A DNA stretch of 32,030 bases, taken from positions 1 to 32,030 of the forward strand of contig NZ_BJXA01000090.1 of the NCBI RefSeq assembly GCF_007990755.1. The letters are read 5' to 3'. The stretch is from Nocardia ninae NBRC 108245 (lineage in GTDB: Bacteria > Actinomycetota > Actinomycetes > Mycobacteriales > Mycobacteriaceae). The position numbers and the translations under genes were made by a program. Of this stretch, positions 15,790-21,847 are shown piece after piece. The stretch's first letter is position 1. Every line of letters starts with the position of its first letter. The notes beneath the pieces are model-generated. The model made no database searches, was not told the DNA's origin, and worked only from the letters and a program-made list of their open reading frames with translations.

Positions 15790-16527
15790 TCAGGTGCCGG
15801 ATGCCACGGTCCGGCGCTGCTTGGCGCGATGCGCGAGCACCTCGAGGACGCGCTGCCAGGCCGGTGACGCCTCGGAGATCTGTGCAGTGACCAGCTTCAG
15901 GTATCCGGACGCACCGCCGTCGCGTTCGTGCCGGATCTCCCAGGCGTCCAGGTCATCGATAAGTTGGTCCAGACGGGGGTCTTGCGGATCCCACTCGACC
16001 GATTGATCGCAGGCGAGATACAGGCGCAGCGTCTCTGGGTCGTCCAAACCGGCGTTCTTGTCCCGTATTCGCTGCGGCATGACGTGGGGCTCCAGTGCCT
16101 GCATCAGGATCCACGCGTCGCGTTCGAGGCGCACCCGCTGCTCGCTCACCCCGAGGTCCCGCATCCGGTCCAGGATGGCGACCACATCGGCGGGCAGGAC
16201 CAGGCTTTCGCCACCGGCCAATTCCGCGATCCGGCGGCGGTATTCGCTGAGTTCATCGATCTTGCGTCGCAACGTCGCGTCGATGTCGGTGATGGCGGCG
16301 GCGAACTCGGTCGGCTCGGCATGCAGCAACACGTCGATCCGGGCCAGCGGCACACCAGCGTCGGCGAGCGTCCTGATCCGGATGAGATCCACCGCCGCCT
16401 GCGCGCTGTAGCGGCGATACCCCGACGCATCGCGCTCGGGCTCGAGCAACAGCCCGACCTGAGTGTAGTGCCGGACGGTGCGCACGGTCACGCCGGCGGT
16501 CGCCGCCAACTGGCCGATCGTGAGCAC
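15790..16527 (-). CDS. MerR family transcriptional regulator (TipA-like)
   Basis: The 245-residue product starts with a canonical MerR DNA-binding domain: LTIGQLAATAGVTVRTVRHYTQVGLL, then EPERDASGYRRYSAQAAVDLIRIRTLADAGVPLARIDVLL. A coiled dimerisation helix (TLRRKIDELSEYRRRIAEL) and an all-helical C-terminal domain of the kind found behind TipA-like HTHs follow. The GTG at 16527 is chosen because GAGGAGG lies just upstream and translation enters directly at VLTIGQ. A TATCTT -10 box (16550-16555, minus) lies about 20 nt up. The next gene upstream, an alpha/beta hydrolase on the same strand, has a MerR-type dyad in its promoter and is a probable target. A 65-bp tandem repeat array separates the two. 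Confidence 0.88.
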   Translation of the reverse strand: MLTIGQLAATAGVTVRTVRHYTQVGLLLEPERDASGYRRYSAQAAVDLIRIRTLADAGVPLARIDVLLHAEPTEFAAAITDIDATLRRKIDELSEYRRRIAELAGGESLVLPADVVAILDRMRDLGVSEQRVRLERDAWILMQALEPHVMPQRIRDKNAGLDDPETLRLYLACDQSVEWDPQDPRLDQLIDDLDAWEIRHERDGGASGYLKLVTAQISEASPAWQRVLEVLAHRAKQRRTVASGT

Positions 16528-16605
16528 CGTCCTCCTCGGATCGTCGCGAAAGATAATCGCGTCGAGTCTAGGGCGGTACGCCGACGGGGCCGCCGGAGTG
16601 GGGGC

Positions 16606-16865
16606 ACTCAGCCGCGTGCTCAGGCGACCACGTCGTGGATTGTCTTGCGGCCGCGGCGTCGGGTGGGTGTACTCGGCTGTGTGCCTGGTCGATCGCGTCG
16701 TGGGTTGTCTCGTGGCTACGGCGTCGGGTGGGTGTACTCGGCTGTGTGCCTGGTCGATCGCGTCGTGGGTTGTCTCGTGGCTACGGCGTCGGGTGGATGC
16801 ACTCAGCTGTGCGCCCGGTCGATCACATCGCGAATCGCTTGGACCACCGCATCGGGGCGGTCGAA
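16606..16865. repeat. 65-bp tandem repeat array derived from the hydrolase 3' end
   Basis: Four units start at 16606, 16671, 16736 and 16801, exactly 65 bp apart, each beginning ACTC(A/G)GC. The second and third differ at only 2 of 65 positions. The fourth contains the last 60 bp of the hydrolase coding sequence (stop at 16803), so the array looks like serial duplication of that gene's 3' end into the space before the MerR gene. Differences between coding and non-coding units are mainly transitions. Sixty-five is not a multiple of three, so no readable protein repeat results. Confidence 0.85.
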
Positions 16866-17702
16866 GCACAGCCGGTGGTGCACGGTGTCGGTGAGTATCC
16901 GTTGCTCGCCGTGCGAGACCGAATCCACCAGTGCCGCGTCCATTCGCTTACGGCCGTCCTGCATCGCGCGCAATGTCGCCGCATCCTGCGTGGGGTCCTC
17001 GCCCAACACACTGAGCGCCACCACCGGCACGTCCGGAATGTTCGGTCCAGCTTGCAATTCGGCCGCGAGCGCGGCCAGCGTGCTGCGCTCGGCGACGCCG
17101 ACCGCGCGCCATTCGGCACTGTCCTTGGCCTCGATCAGCGATTGCCGCACCTGCTCCGGGTAGTCCGCGAACAGCTCGGCGTTCATCGCGCGCAGGGTCG
17201 GCCGCAGCTGTTCGAGCTGCTCAGGACCGGGTGCCTGCCGCTCGAACTCGGCAAAGGACGCCGACGGTGGCATGAAGTCGTCCCAGTCGCGGTGCAGACC
17301 GTCCAACCAGGCCAGCCCGGCGACTTCCTGCGGGTACAGCTGTGCGAACCGAAACGCGTAGAAGGCGCCGAGTGAGTGCGGTGCGAGCACGTACGGAGCG
17401 GGGATCTGCTGGGCGTGTAGCAACTCGTGTAGTTCCGTGGCGACGGCGGTGACGGTGCGCGGCAACGGGATCGGATCGCTGTAGCCCGTGCCGCCACGGT
17501 CGTACAGCACCGCCGTAGTGAACTGCGAAACCTGTTGCTGGACACCCAAATAGTCCAGACCGACGGCGCTGGCGCCAGGCAAGAACACGACGGCCGGCCC
17601 GCCACTACCCAACCGGTGCAGGAAAATCCGGCGGCCTCCGATCTCCTGGAATCCGCCGATCGGGGGAGCCAGCCGAGCCGCGGAGGTGGTGTTGTTGATC
17701 AT
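16803..17702 (-). CDS. Alpha/beta hydrolase
   Basis: The 299-residue alpha/beta-hydrolase has an oxyanion-hole region FLPGASAVGLDYLGVQQQ, strand motif TAVLYDRGGTGYSD, and nucleophile elbow APHSLGAF with Ser110; the usual first Gly of GxSxG is Pro here. The late catalytic histidine is probably one of VHHRL near residue 276. Substrate unknown; esterase, epoxide-hydrolase-like and proline-iminopeptidase-like roles all fit. The ATG at 17702 has GGAGG 8 nt upstream. A MerR-type dyad at 17717-17737 covers its promoter. Its 3' end is the parent of the 65-bp repeats. Confidence 0.87.
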   Translation of the reverse strand: MINNTTSAARLAPPIGGFQEIGGRRIFLHRLGSGGPAVVFLPGASAVGLDYLGVQQQVSQFTTAVLYDRGGTGYSDPIPLPRTVTAVATELHELLHAQQIPAPYVLAPHSLGAFYAFRFAQLYPQEVAGLAWLDGLHRDWDDFMPPSASFAEFERQAPGPEQLEQLRPTLRAMNAELFADYPEQVRQSLIEAKDSAEWRAVGVAERSTLAALAAELQAGPNIPDVPVVALSVLGEDPTQDAATLRAMQDGRKRMDAALVDSVSHGEQRILTDTVHHRLCFDRPDAVVQAIRDVIDRAHS

Positions 17703-17716
17703 GTGTAAAGCCTCCG

Positions 17717-17740
17717 ACCCTGACGCAGCGTCAAGGTCAA
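17717..17740 (-). promoter_or_regulatory. MerR-type dyad in the hydrolase promoter
   Basis: ACCCTGACGC-A-GCGTCAAGGT (17717-17737) is a 21-bp dyad with one mismatched pair. On the minus strand a -35-like TTGACC (17740-17735) overlaps one edge. This resembles MerR-controlled promoters where the regulator binds the long spacer. The expected -10 position reads poorly (TCGGAG), so the exact promoter geometry is uncertain. The MerR protein at 15790-16527 is the natural candidate. Confidence 0.6.
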
Positions 17741-17904
17741 GCCGCATGGCGGCCGAACCGTTCTCGCAGCCCTTGCTCGCACCGGTCATCAGAGTCGTTC
17801 CTGTCGGTGAAGCGGGGTTGCGAAGGGCACGTCCGACTCTCATTGAATGCTGTGTCGCCGTCCGGCTGCGTCACCGAATCGGCTAGGCCCATCTCGAATT
17901 GGTG

Positions 17905-17928
17905 GTGAGGCCAGCGGCCTGGCCTCAC
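17905..17928. other. Perfect hairpin in the hydrolase/PadR intergenic region
   Basis: GTGAGGCCAG-CGGC-CTGGCCTCAC has a perfect 10-bp stem and 4-nt loop, 45 bp before the PadR -35 box. It could insulate the divergent promoters or bind a protein. The rest of the 305-bp gap (17743-17904 and 17929-17972) shows nothing else recognisable. Confidence 0.4.
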
Positions 17929-17972
17929 GCTGTTGCCCCGCACTACCGCCGTTGCAGAACCAGACGGATATA

Positions 17973-18007
17973 TTGGACACCGCATATATATGATCTAACG
18001 TATATGC
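17973..18007 (+). promoter_or_regulatory. Leaderless PadR promoter with overlapping operator
   Basis: A -35 TTGGAC (17973-17978), 17-bp spacer and -10 TAACGT (17996-18001) place the transcription start at or next to the ATG at 18008, 6 nt past the -10. The inverted repeat GCATATA-N12-TATATGC (17982-18007) covers spacer, -10 and start point and ends at the base before the ATG. This is a textbook arrangement for autorepression by the encoded PadR protein. Confidence 0.7.
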
Positions 18008-18538
18008 ATGTCTCTGCGTCACGCGGTCCTCGGCCTGCTCTCCATCAAGCCGATGAGCGGCTACGGGCTGAAGAAGGTGATCGACGAGAGCGTCGGGCAT
18101 TTCTGGGCGGCGGATCAGTCGCAGGTGTATCGCACGCTCGCGGATCTGGTGGACGGCGGGCTGGCTGCCCGGCGCACCGTGGTGCAGGAAGAACGCCCGA
18201 ACATGCACGTGCACAGCGTCACCGAGCCCGGCCTGGCCGAGCTGGACGCCTGGCTCGCCTCGCCGTTGCGGACGCCGCCGACGCGCGATCCATTCCTGGC
18301 TCGCTTGTTCTTCGCGGATAGGTTGCCGCCCGAGCGGCTACGCGAACTGCTGGACGCCCGTCGTCGGGAGGTGAGTGAGCAGCTGGCGGCGCTGCGAGCG
18401 GTCGCTGTCCCCGCCGAGGCCGCCGATACCGGACAGGCGCTGCGGCTGGCCACCCTCGACTACGGCATCACCGTCGCCGAAGCCGAACTCGTCTGGCTCG
18501 ACAACACGCAGCGACGGCTGGAGCGGAGCGCTCGATGA
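18008..18538 (+). CDS. PadR family transcriptional regulator
   Basis: The 176-residue PadR protein has the N-terminal winged helix MSLRHAVLGLLSIKPMSGYGLKKVID, then SQVYRTLADLVDGGLAARRTV and a wing. A C-terminal VirR/PadR-C helical domain for dimerisation (about residues 90-170) follows. The start at 18008 matches the leaderless promoter directly upstream. Its stop overlaps the serine hydrolase start by 4 nt (ATGA), so both proteins come from one transcript. It probably represses its own operon through the dyad at 17982-18007. Confidence 0.9.
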   Translation: MSLRHAVLGLLSIKPMSGYGLKKVIDESVGHFWAADQSQVYRTLADLVDGGLAARRTVVQEERPNMHVHSVTEPGLAELDAWLASPLRTPPTRDPFLARLFFADRLPPERLRELLDARRREVSEQLAALRAVAVPAEAADTGQALRLATLDYGITVAEAELVWLDNTQRRLERSAR

Positions 18539-19620
18539 GCACCCAGGTATCGACCGAGCTCGACCGGATCGCGGCGCGGTACGCGGCCGATCCGAAGGTG
18601 TCGGCGTTCAGCGCCGCGATCGAGCAACCCGCCTCCGGTTTCACCTGGGGTTATGGCGATACCGATCAGCCGTACTTCATCGCGAGTATCACCAAGCTCT
18701 ACACCGTCGCGATGATCATGCAGTTGCGCGCGGAGCACGCCCTCACACTGGAGACCCGCGCGGCGGAGCTGCTCGGCGCGGACACGATGCGCGGGCTCAA
18801 CGTGCACGGCGGGCACGATTACGGTCCGGCGATCACGGTGCGCGAGCTGCTGGCCCAAACATCTGGAATACCAGACTATTACGAGCAGAAGGGGCCTGAC
18901 GGCGCCACCCTCGCCGAGAGTATGCTCCGCTCCGATGCCGCCTGGACTTTCGAGGACTTCCTCGAGCGAGCCAGAAGCATGCCCAGTCGATTCCCTCCGT
19001 CGGCGCCCGGCCGAGCCCAGTACTGCGACACCAACTATCAGCTACTCGGGCGGATCATCGAGGTCGTCACCGCCGGCCGCTTCGAGGACGCACTGCGCCG
19101 ACGCGTGCTCGAACCGCTGGGCTTGTCCAGCACCTGGCTGTTCACCCCGCAAACTGTGGACCGGTACGACGAGGTCGCCACACTGCGGCACGGTCGCACG
19201 CCGCTGCGCATTCCGGAGGCGATCGCCTCGTTCCCGCCCGACGGCGCGATGGTGTCGACAGCAACCGATCAACTGCGCTTCCTGCGCGCCTTCGTCGCCG
19301 GCCGGGTGTTCCCCGCTGAATACCTCACCGAGATGACCGCACAGTGGCATTCGGTGTTCTCGCCCCTCGTGCCCATCCACTACGGCATCGGGCTGATGCG
19401 CTACCGAGTGCCACGCTGGCAAACCCCCGCCACGCCCGCTCCGGTCATGATCGGCCACTCGGGCGCTTTCGGCACCGTTCTCTATTACGTCCCGGACCGC
19501 GATCTCTATATCGCCGCCACCGTCAACCAAATGCGCGCTCGCAGTCTCTCCCATGTCCTGTTGCTGCGCTGTGCGACCCGATTCCCGCGGCAGGCACTGC
19601 GACCTCCGCTCGTCGGTTAG
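18535..19620 (+). CDS. Serine hydrolase of the beta-lactamase/DD-peptidase (class C-like) fold
   Basis: The 361-residue protein has the three active-site motifs of the family: S51-I-T-K54 in FIASITKLYTV, Y163-C-D in AQYCDTNYQLLGRIIEV (YxN equivalent), and H308-S-G in GHSGAFGTVLYY (KTG equivalent). No signal peptide is visible, so it seems cytoplasmic, unlike true beta-lactamases; esterase or amide-hydrolase activity is more probable than resistance. It is translationally coupled to PadR. The last about 20 residues are arginine- and proline-rich. Confidence 0.88.
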   Translation: MSTQVSTELDRIAARYAADPKVSAFSAAIEQPASGFTWGYGDTDQPYFIASITKLYTVAMIMQLRAEHALTLETRAAELLGADTMRGLNVHGGHDYGPAITVRELLAQTSGIPDYYEQKGPDGATLAESMLRSDAAWTFEDFLERARSMPSRFPPSAPGRAQYCDTNYQLLGRIIEVVTAGRFEDALRRRVLEPLGLSSTWLFTPQTVDRYDEVATLRHGRTPLRIPEAIASFPPDGAMVSTATDQLRFLRAFVAGRVFPAEYLTEMTAQWHSVFSPLVPIHYGIGLMRYRVPRWQTPATPAPVMIGHSGAFGTVLYYVPDRDLYIAATVNQMRARSLSHVLLLRCATRFPRQALRPPLVG

Positions 19621-19773
19621 TCGGCCCCGCAATGTGAGGTGAGCATGTGTCGCTGTCGGCACGCCAGTAAACGAATCACGGTGAGCAGGACCGGTCCGCG
19701 CACGCCCGCGCGTATTTATCGTGGGCCACGCCACATATAAGCAGCCACGCATACCTAACGCAGGGGACCGCCC

Positions 19774-20268
19774 ATGACCGTCACCGATGAGTACCTGCAG
19801 AACAACGCAGACTATGCGAGCAGCTTCCCCGGCCCGCTGCCGCTGCCGCCCGCCAAGCATGTCGCGGTGGTCGCGTGCATGGACGCCAGGCTGAATGTCT
19901 ATGGGGCGCTTGGCATTCAGGAGGGGGAGTCGCACGTCATCCGGAACGCGGGCGGCGTGATCACCGCCGACGAGATCCGCTCGCTCGCGATCAGCCAGCG
20001 CCTGCTCGGTACCCGCGAGATCATCCTGATCCACCACACCGACTGCGGCATGCTCACTTTTACCGACGACGACTTCAAGTCGTCGATCCAGCAGGAGGTC
20101 GGCATCAAGCCGGAGTGGGCGGCGGAGGCGTTCACGGACCTGGAAACCGATGTGCGCCAATCGATTGCCCGCATCGTCGCGAGTCCGTTCGTGCCGCACA
20201 AGGATTCGATCCGTGGCTTCATCTTCGACGTGGCCACCGGCAAGTTGAACGAGGTCGTCGCCGACTGA
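19774..20268 (+). CDS. Beta-class carbonic anhydrase
   Basis: The 164-residue protein is close in length and motifs to mycobacterial Rv1284. Zinc ligands Cys35, His88 and Cys91 lie in VACMDARL and IHHTDCGM, and the Asp37/Arg39 dyad is intact, as is the RNAGGVITADEIRSL segment. It interconverts CO2 and bicarbonate in the cytoplasm. The ATG at 19774 follows AGGGGA at about 8 nt. It is transcribed alone and closed by a hairpin at 20303-20326. The 153-bp upstream gap holds AT-rich stretches (TATTTAT, ATATAAG) that could be promoter elements. Confidence 0.93.
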   Translation: MTVTDEYLQNNADYASSFPGPLPLPPAKHVAVVACMDARLNVYGALGIQEGESHVIRNAGGVITADEIRSLAISQRLLGTREIILIHHTDCGMLTFTDDDFKSSIQQEVGIKPEWAAEAFTDLETDVRQSIARIVASPFVPHKDSIRGFIFDVATGKLNEVVAD

Positions 20269-20302
20269 TCCAACCGCACTCAGTGCGAGGTCCACGTCAC
20301 GC

Positions 20303-20326
20303 GATCCGGGTCCACGGGCCCGGATC
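20303..20326 (+). terminator. Hairpin terminator after carbonic anhydrase
   Basis: GATCCGGG-N8-CCCGGATC is a perfect 8-bp stem 35 nt after the stop, followed by a pyrimidine-rich TCGTCGTTTC. Confidence 0.6.
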
Positions 20327-20502
20327 TCGTCGTTTCACGAACGCGACACGCCCTCCCGACACGCCTGCGCAGATGTCGCGTAGATGACGCCGAGCTGAAC
20401 ATGTGCCGCGTATAACGGCCGTGATCGGCCCGCATTGCCGCTCTGCGCCCCTGAGCTGGGCAAAGGCTACCGGCCGGTAGACAAATCGGGCGTCAAATAT
20501 GG

Positions 20503-20531
20503 TTGCTATTGCGCTGGGATGTCCCTATCCT
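20503..20531 (+). promoter_or_regulatory. Promoter of the leucine-type leader
   Basis: TTGCTA (-35, 20503-20508), a 17-bp spacer and TATCCT (-10, 20526-20531) are followed 7 nt later by a GTG at 20539. This predicts transcription starting at or next to 20539, about 230 nt before the LeuA-domain gene. The segment from 20327 to 20502 shows no gene. Confidence 0.68.
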
Positions 20532-20619
20532 CAAGCGCGTGCCGAATCCCGCCGACCGCCACAGCGCAGCGCTCAACGTCGCAGACCGCGACAGCGCCGC
20601 GCTAATTCCGCTTACCGCG

Positions 20620-20673
20620 ATGGTGGCGCAGCGGCGACTTCTCCTCGTAGTAACCCGCCGTAGCGGGGTCTGA
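20620..20673 (+). CDS. Leucine-type attenuator leader peptide
   Basis: The small frame encodes MVAQRRLLLVVTRRSGV and stops at TGA 20671-20673. Three consecutive leucine codons followed by two valine codons (20638-20652) are the hallmark of leucine/branched-chain leader peptides: ribosome stalling at these codons reports shortage. The frame stays open upstream to a GTG at 20539, placed exactly for leaderless initiation, which would give a 44-residue peptide; which start is used is unclear because the ATG at 20620 lacks a Shine-Dalgarno site. The stop codon lies inside the loop of the downstream hairpin, so a ribosome reaching it would disrupt that structure. Confidence 0.75.
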   Translation: MVAQRRLLLVVTRRSGV

Positions 20674-20723
20674 TTCGGACCGGCCCCCTCGCTGCGGGCT
20701 GAATGACTTGTTAGTGCTGGTCC
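20654..20723 (+). promoter_or_regulatory. Leucine leader RNA: hairpin with predicted pseudoknot
   Basis: Main stem: 20658-20668 pairs with 20686-20697 (11 pairs, one G-U, one bulged U). Its loop (20669-20685) contains the leader stop codon and the segment GGACCGGC (20677-20684), which pairs over 8 positions (one G-U) with GCTGGTCC (20716-20723), forming an H-type pseudoknot. A competing small hairpin CCCGC-CGTA-GCGGG (20654-20667) uses the same 5' strand. The stalled ribosome on the Leu codons would leave the main stem free, while a terminating ribosome would melt it. No U-tract follows, so control may be translational. Confidence 0.7.
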
Positions 20724-20769
20724 CCTCTGTCAACTGAGCCACGACATTCCTCGGGAAGACCTACTTTCA

Positions 20770-21204
20770 ATGACAATCCTCACTCTCGATACCCACGCGT
20801 TCCATGCCGCCGCCCCCAAGGGTCTGCGCCACGAAAGTGCCGACCTCACCCCGGCGCAGTTCCACGACCGCTACTGCGAGCACACCGGGCCGATTCGGCT
20901 CGGTGACTGGTCGCCCGGGGGTAGCCGAAGCGCCGATTTCGCCGTGACGCTGGAGTTCACCGACCACCTGCGCACGGTGGTCGCCTCCGGCAGCCTCGTC
21001 GCGGCGATGACCTCGGCCCTCTACGAGGAGGGCTACCACGTCGAAATTCTGCAGTTCCACCAGCGTCGCACCGGCGAGGGCACCGCGACCTTCGTGCAGT
21101 GCGAGTGCAACGGCCGGCGCGGCTGGGGTGCCGCCCTGGCCGACGACGGCGCGGAATCGACGGTTCGCGCGATGATTGCCGGCGTCAATCTGCTCGGTAG
21201 CTGA
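20770..21204 (+). CDS. Stand-alone LeuA C-terminal (allosteric) domain protein
   Basis: The 144-residue product resembles only the C-terminal regulatory domain of 2-isopropylmalate synthase: GPIRLGDW, a VVASGSLVAAMTSALYEEGY segment, VEILQFHQR, then GTATFVQCECNGRRGWGAAL and STVRAMIAGVNLL. The catalytic TIM barrel is absent and nothing upstream encodes it. In LeuA this domain binds leucine for feedback inhibition. The protein could be a leucine sensor or a partner in trans for a LeuA elsewhere; this is inference. It is preceded by a leucine-type leader peptide and pseudoknot, which independently ties it to leucine. The ATG at 20770 has only a weak GGGAAG about 11 nt up, partly within a small hairpin (20747-20757). 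Confidence 0.8.
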   Translation: MTILTLDTHAFHAAAPKGLRHESADLTPAQFHDRYCEHTGPIRLGDWSPGGSRSADFAVTLEFTDHLRTVVASGSLVAAMTSALYEEGYHVEILQFHQRRTGEGTATFVQCECNGRRGWGAALADDGAESTVRAMIAGVNLLGS

Positions 21205-21210
21205 ACACAG

Positions 21211-21252
21211 CAGAAGGGCCGTTCCTCGCACGCGCGACGAACGGCCCTTCTG
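21211..21252. terminator. Bidirectional terminator between LeuA-domain gene and trxA
   Basis: A perfect 14-bp stem (CAGAAGGGCCGTTC / GAACGGCCCTTCTG) extends by three further pairs after one mismatch to a 6-nt loop. It sits 6 nt after one stop and 10 nt from the other, between convergent genes, and should act on both strands. Confidence 0.85.
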
Positions 21253-21262
21253 ATTCAGCGAG

Positions 21263-21637
21263 TTACTGCTCGGCGCCGGCCTGCTGCTCGGCGAGCTGCT
21301 TGCGCACCTCGTCCATGTCGAGCTCCTTCACCTGGGTGACCAGGTCTTCCAGCGCGGCGGCGGGCAGCGCGCCGGGCTGTGCGAACACCAGCACACCCTC
21401 CCGGAAGGCCATGATGGTCGGGATGGAGCGGATGTTGGCGGCGGCCGCGAGCCCCTGCTCGGACTCGGTGTCGACCTTGCCGTACACGACATCGGCGTGC
21501 TTCTCCGAAGAGGCCTCGAAGGTGGGTGCGAAGCTCTTGCACGGGCCGCACCACTCAGCCCAGAAATCGACGAGTACCACGTCGTTTCCGGTGACTACCT
21601 CGTCAAAATTCTGCTGGGTCAGCGTCTGGGTGGCCAT
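21263..21637 (-). CDS. trxA: Thioredoxin
   Basis: The 124-residue thioredoxin fold has the redox site VDFWAEWCGPCKSF (Cys30 and Cys33) and the cis-proline motif IRSIPTIMAFREG. It reduces protein disulfides in the cytoplasm with thioredoxin reductase. The C-terminal about 20 residues (KELDMDEVRKQLAEQQAGAEQ region) extend beyond the usual about 108-residue core as a charged helix. The start at 21637 is preceded on the minus strand by GAGAGGAC. It is divergent from the dehydrogenase at 21848. Confidence 0.94.
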   Translation of the reverse strand: MATQTLTQQNFDEVVTGNDVVLVDFWAEWCGPCKSFAPTFEASSEKHADVVYGKVDTESEQGLAAAANIRSIPTIMAFREGVLVFAQPGALPAAALEDLVTQVKELDMDEVRKQLAEQQAGAEQ

Positions 21638-21847
21638 GACGTCCTCTCGTATTCGGTATGCCGACTACAACGCCGGCCATTGCCTAAATCATCCACGGCC
21701 GATCGGCGCGCGCGGCACCGATCGCCGTCCCCTGGCCGTATACCCAGGCTTGTCGCCGGGAAATCCCGCCTGACCAGATGGTCTCCGGACGGTAGCGGTC
21801 GGTGGGTCGGTGCACCCGTTGGCGGAGCGCGGCGCGAGGATGATCTG

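Noticed and set aside
18535-19620. Calling the serine hydrolase a beta-lactamase
   Set aside because: No signal peptide and YCD/HSG motifs fit the broader class C-like esterase/DD-peptidase group better than resistance enzymes.
21497-21847. N-terminal extension of the dehydrogenase to 21497
   Set aside because: The extra 117 codons are antisense to thioredoxin and its promoter and show no similarity; GTG 21848 begins at the conserved first strand with a good Shine-Dalgarno site.
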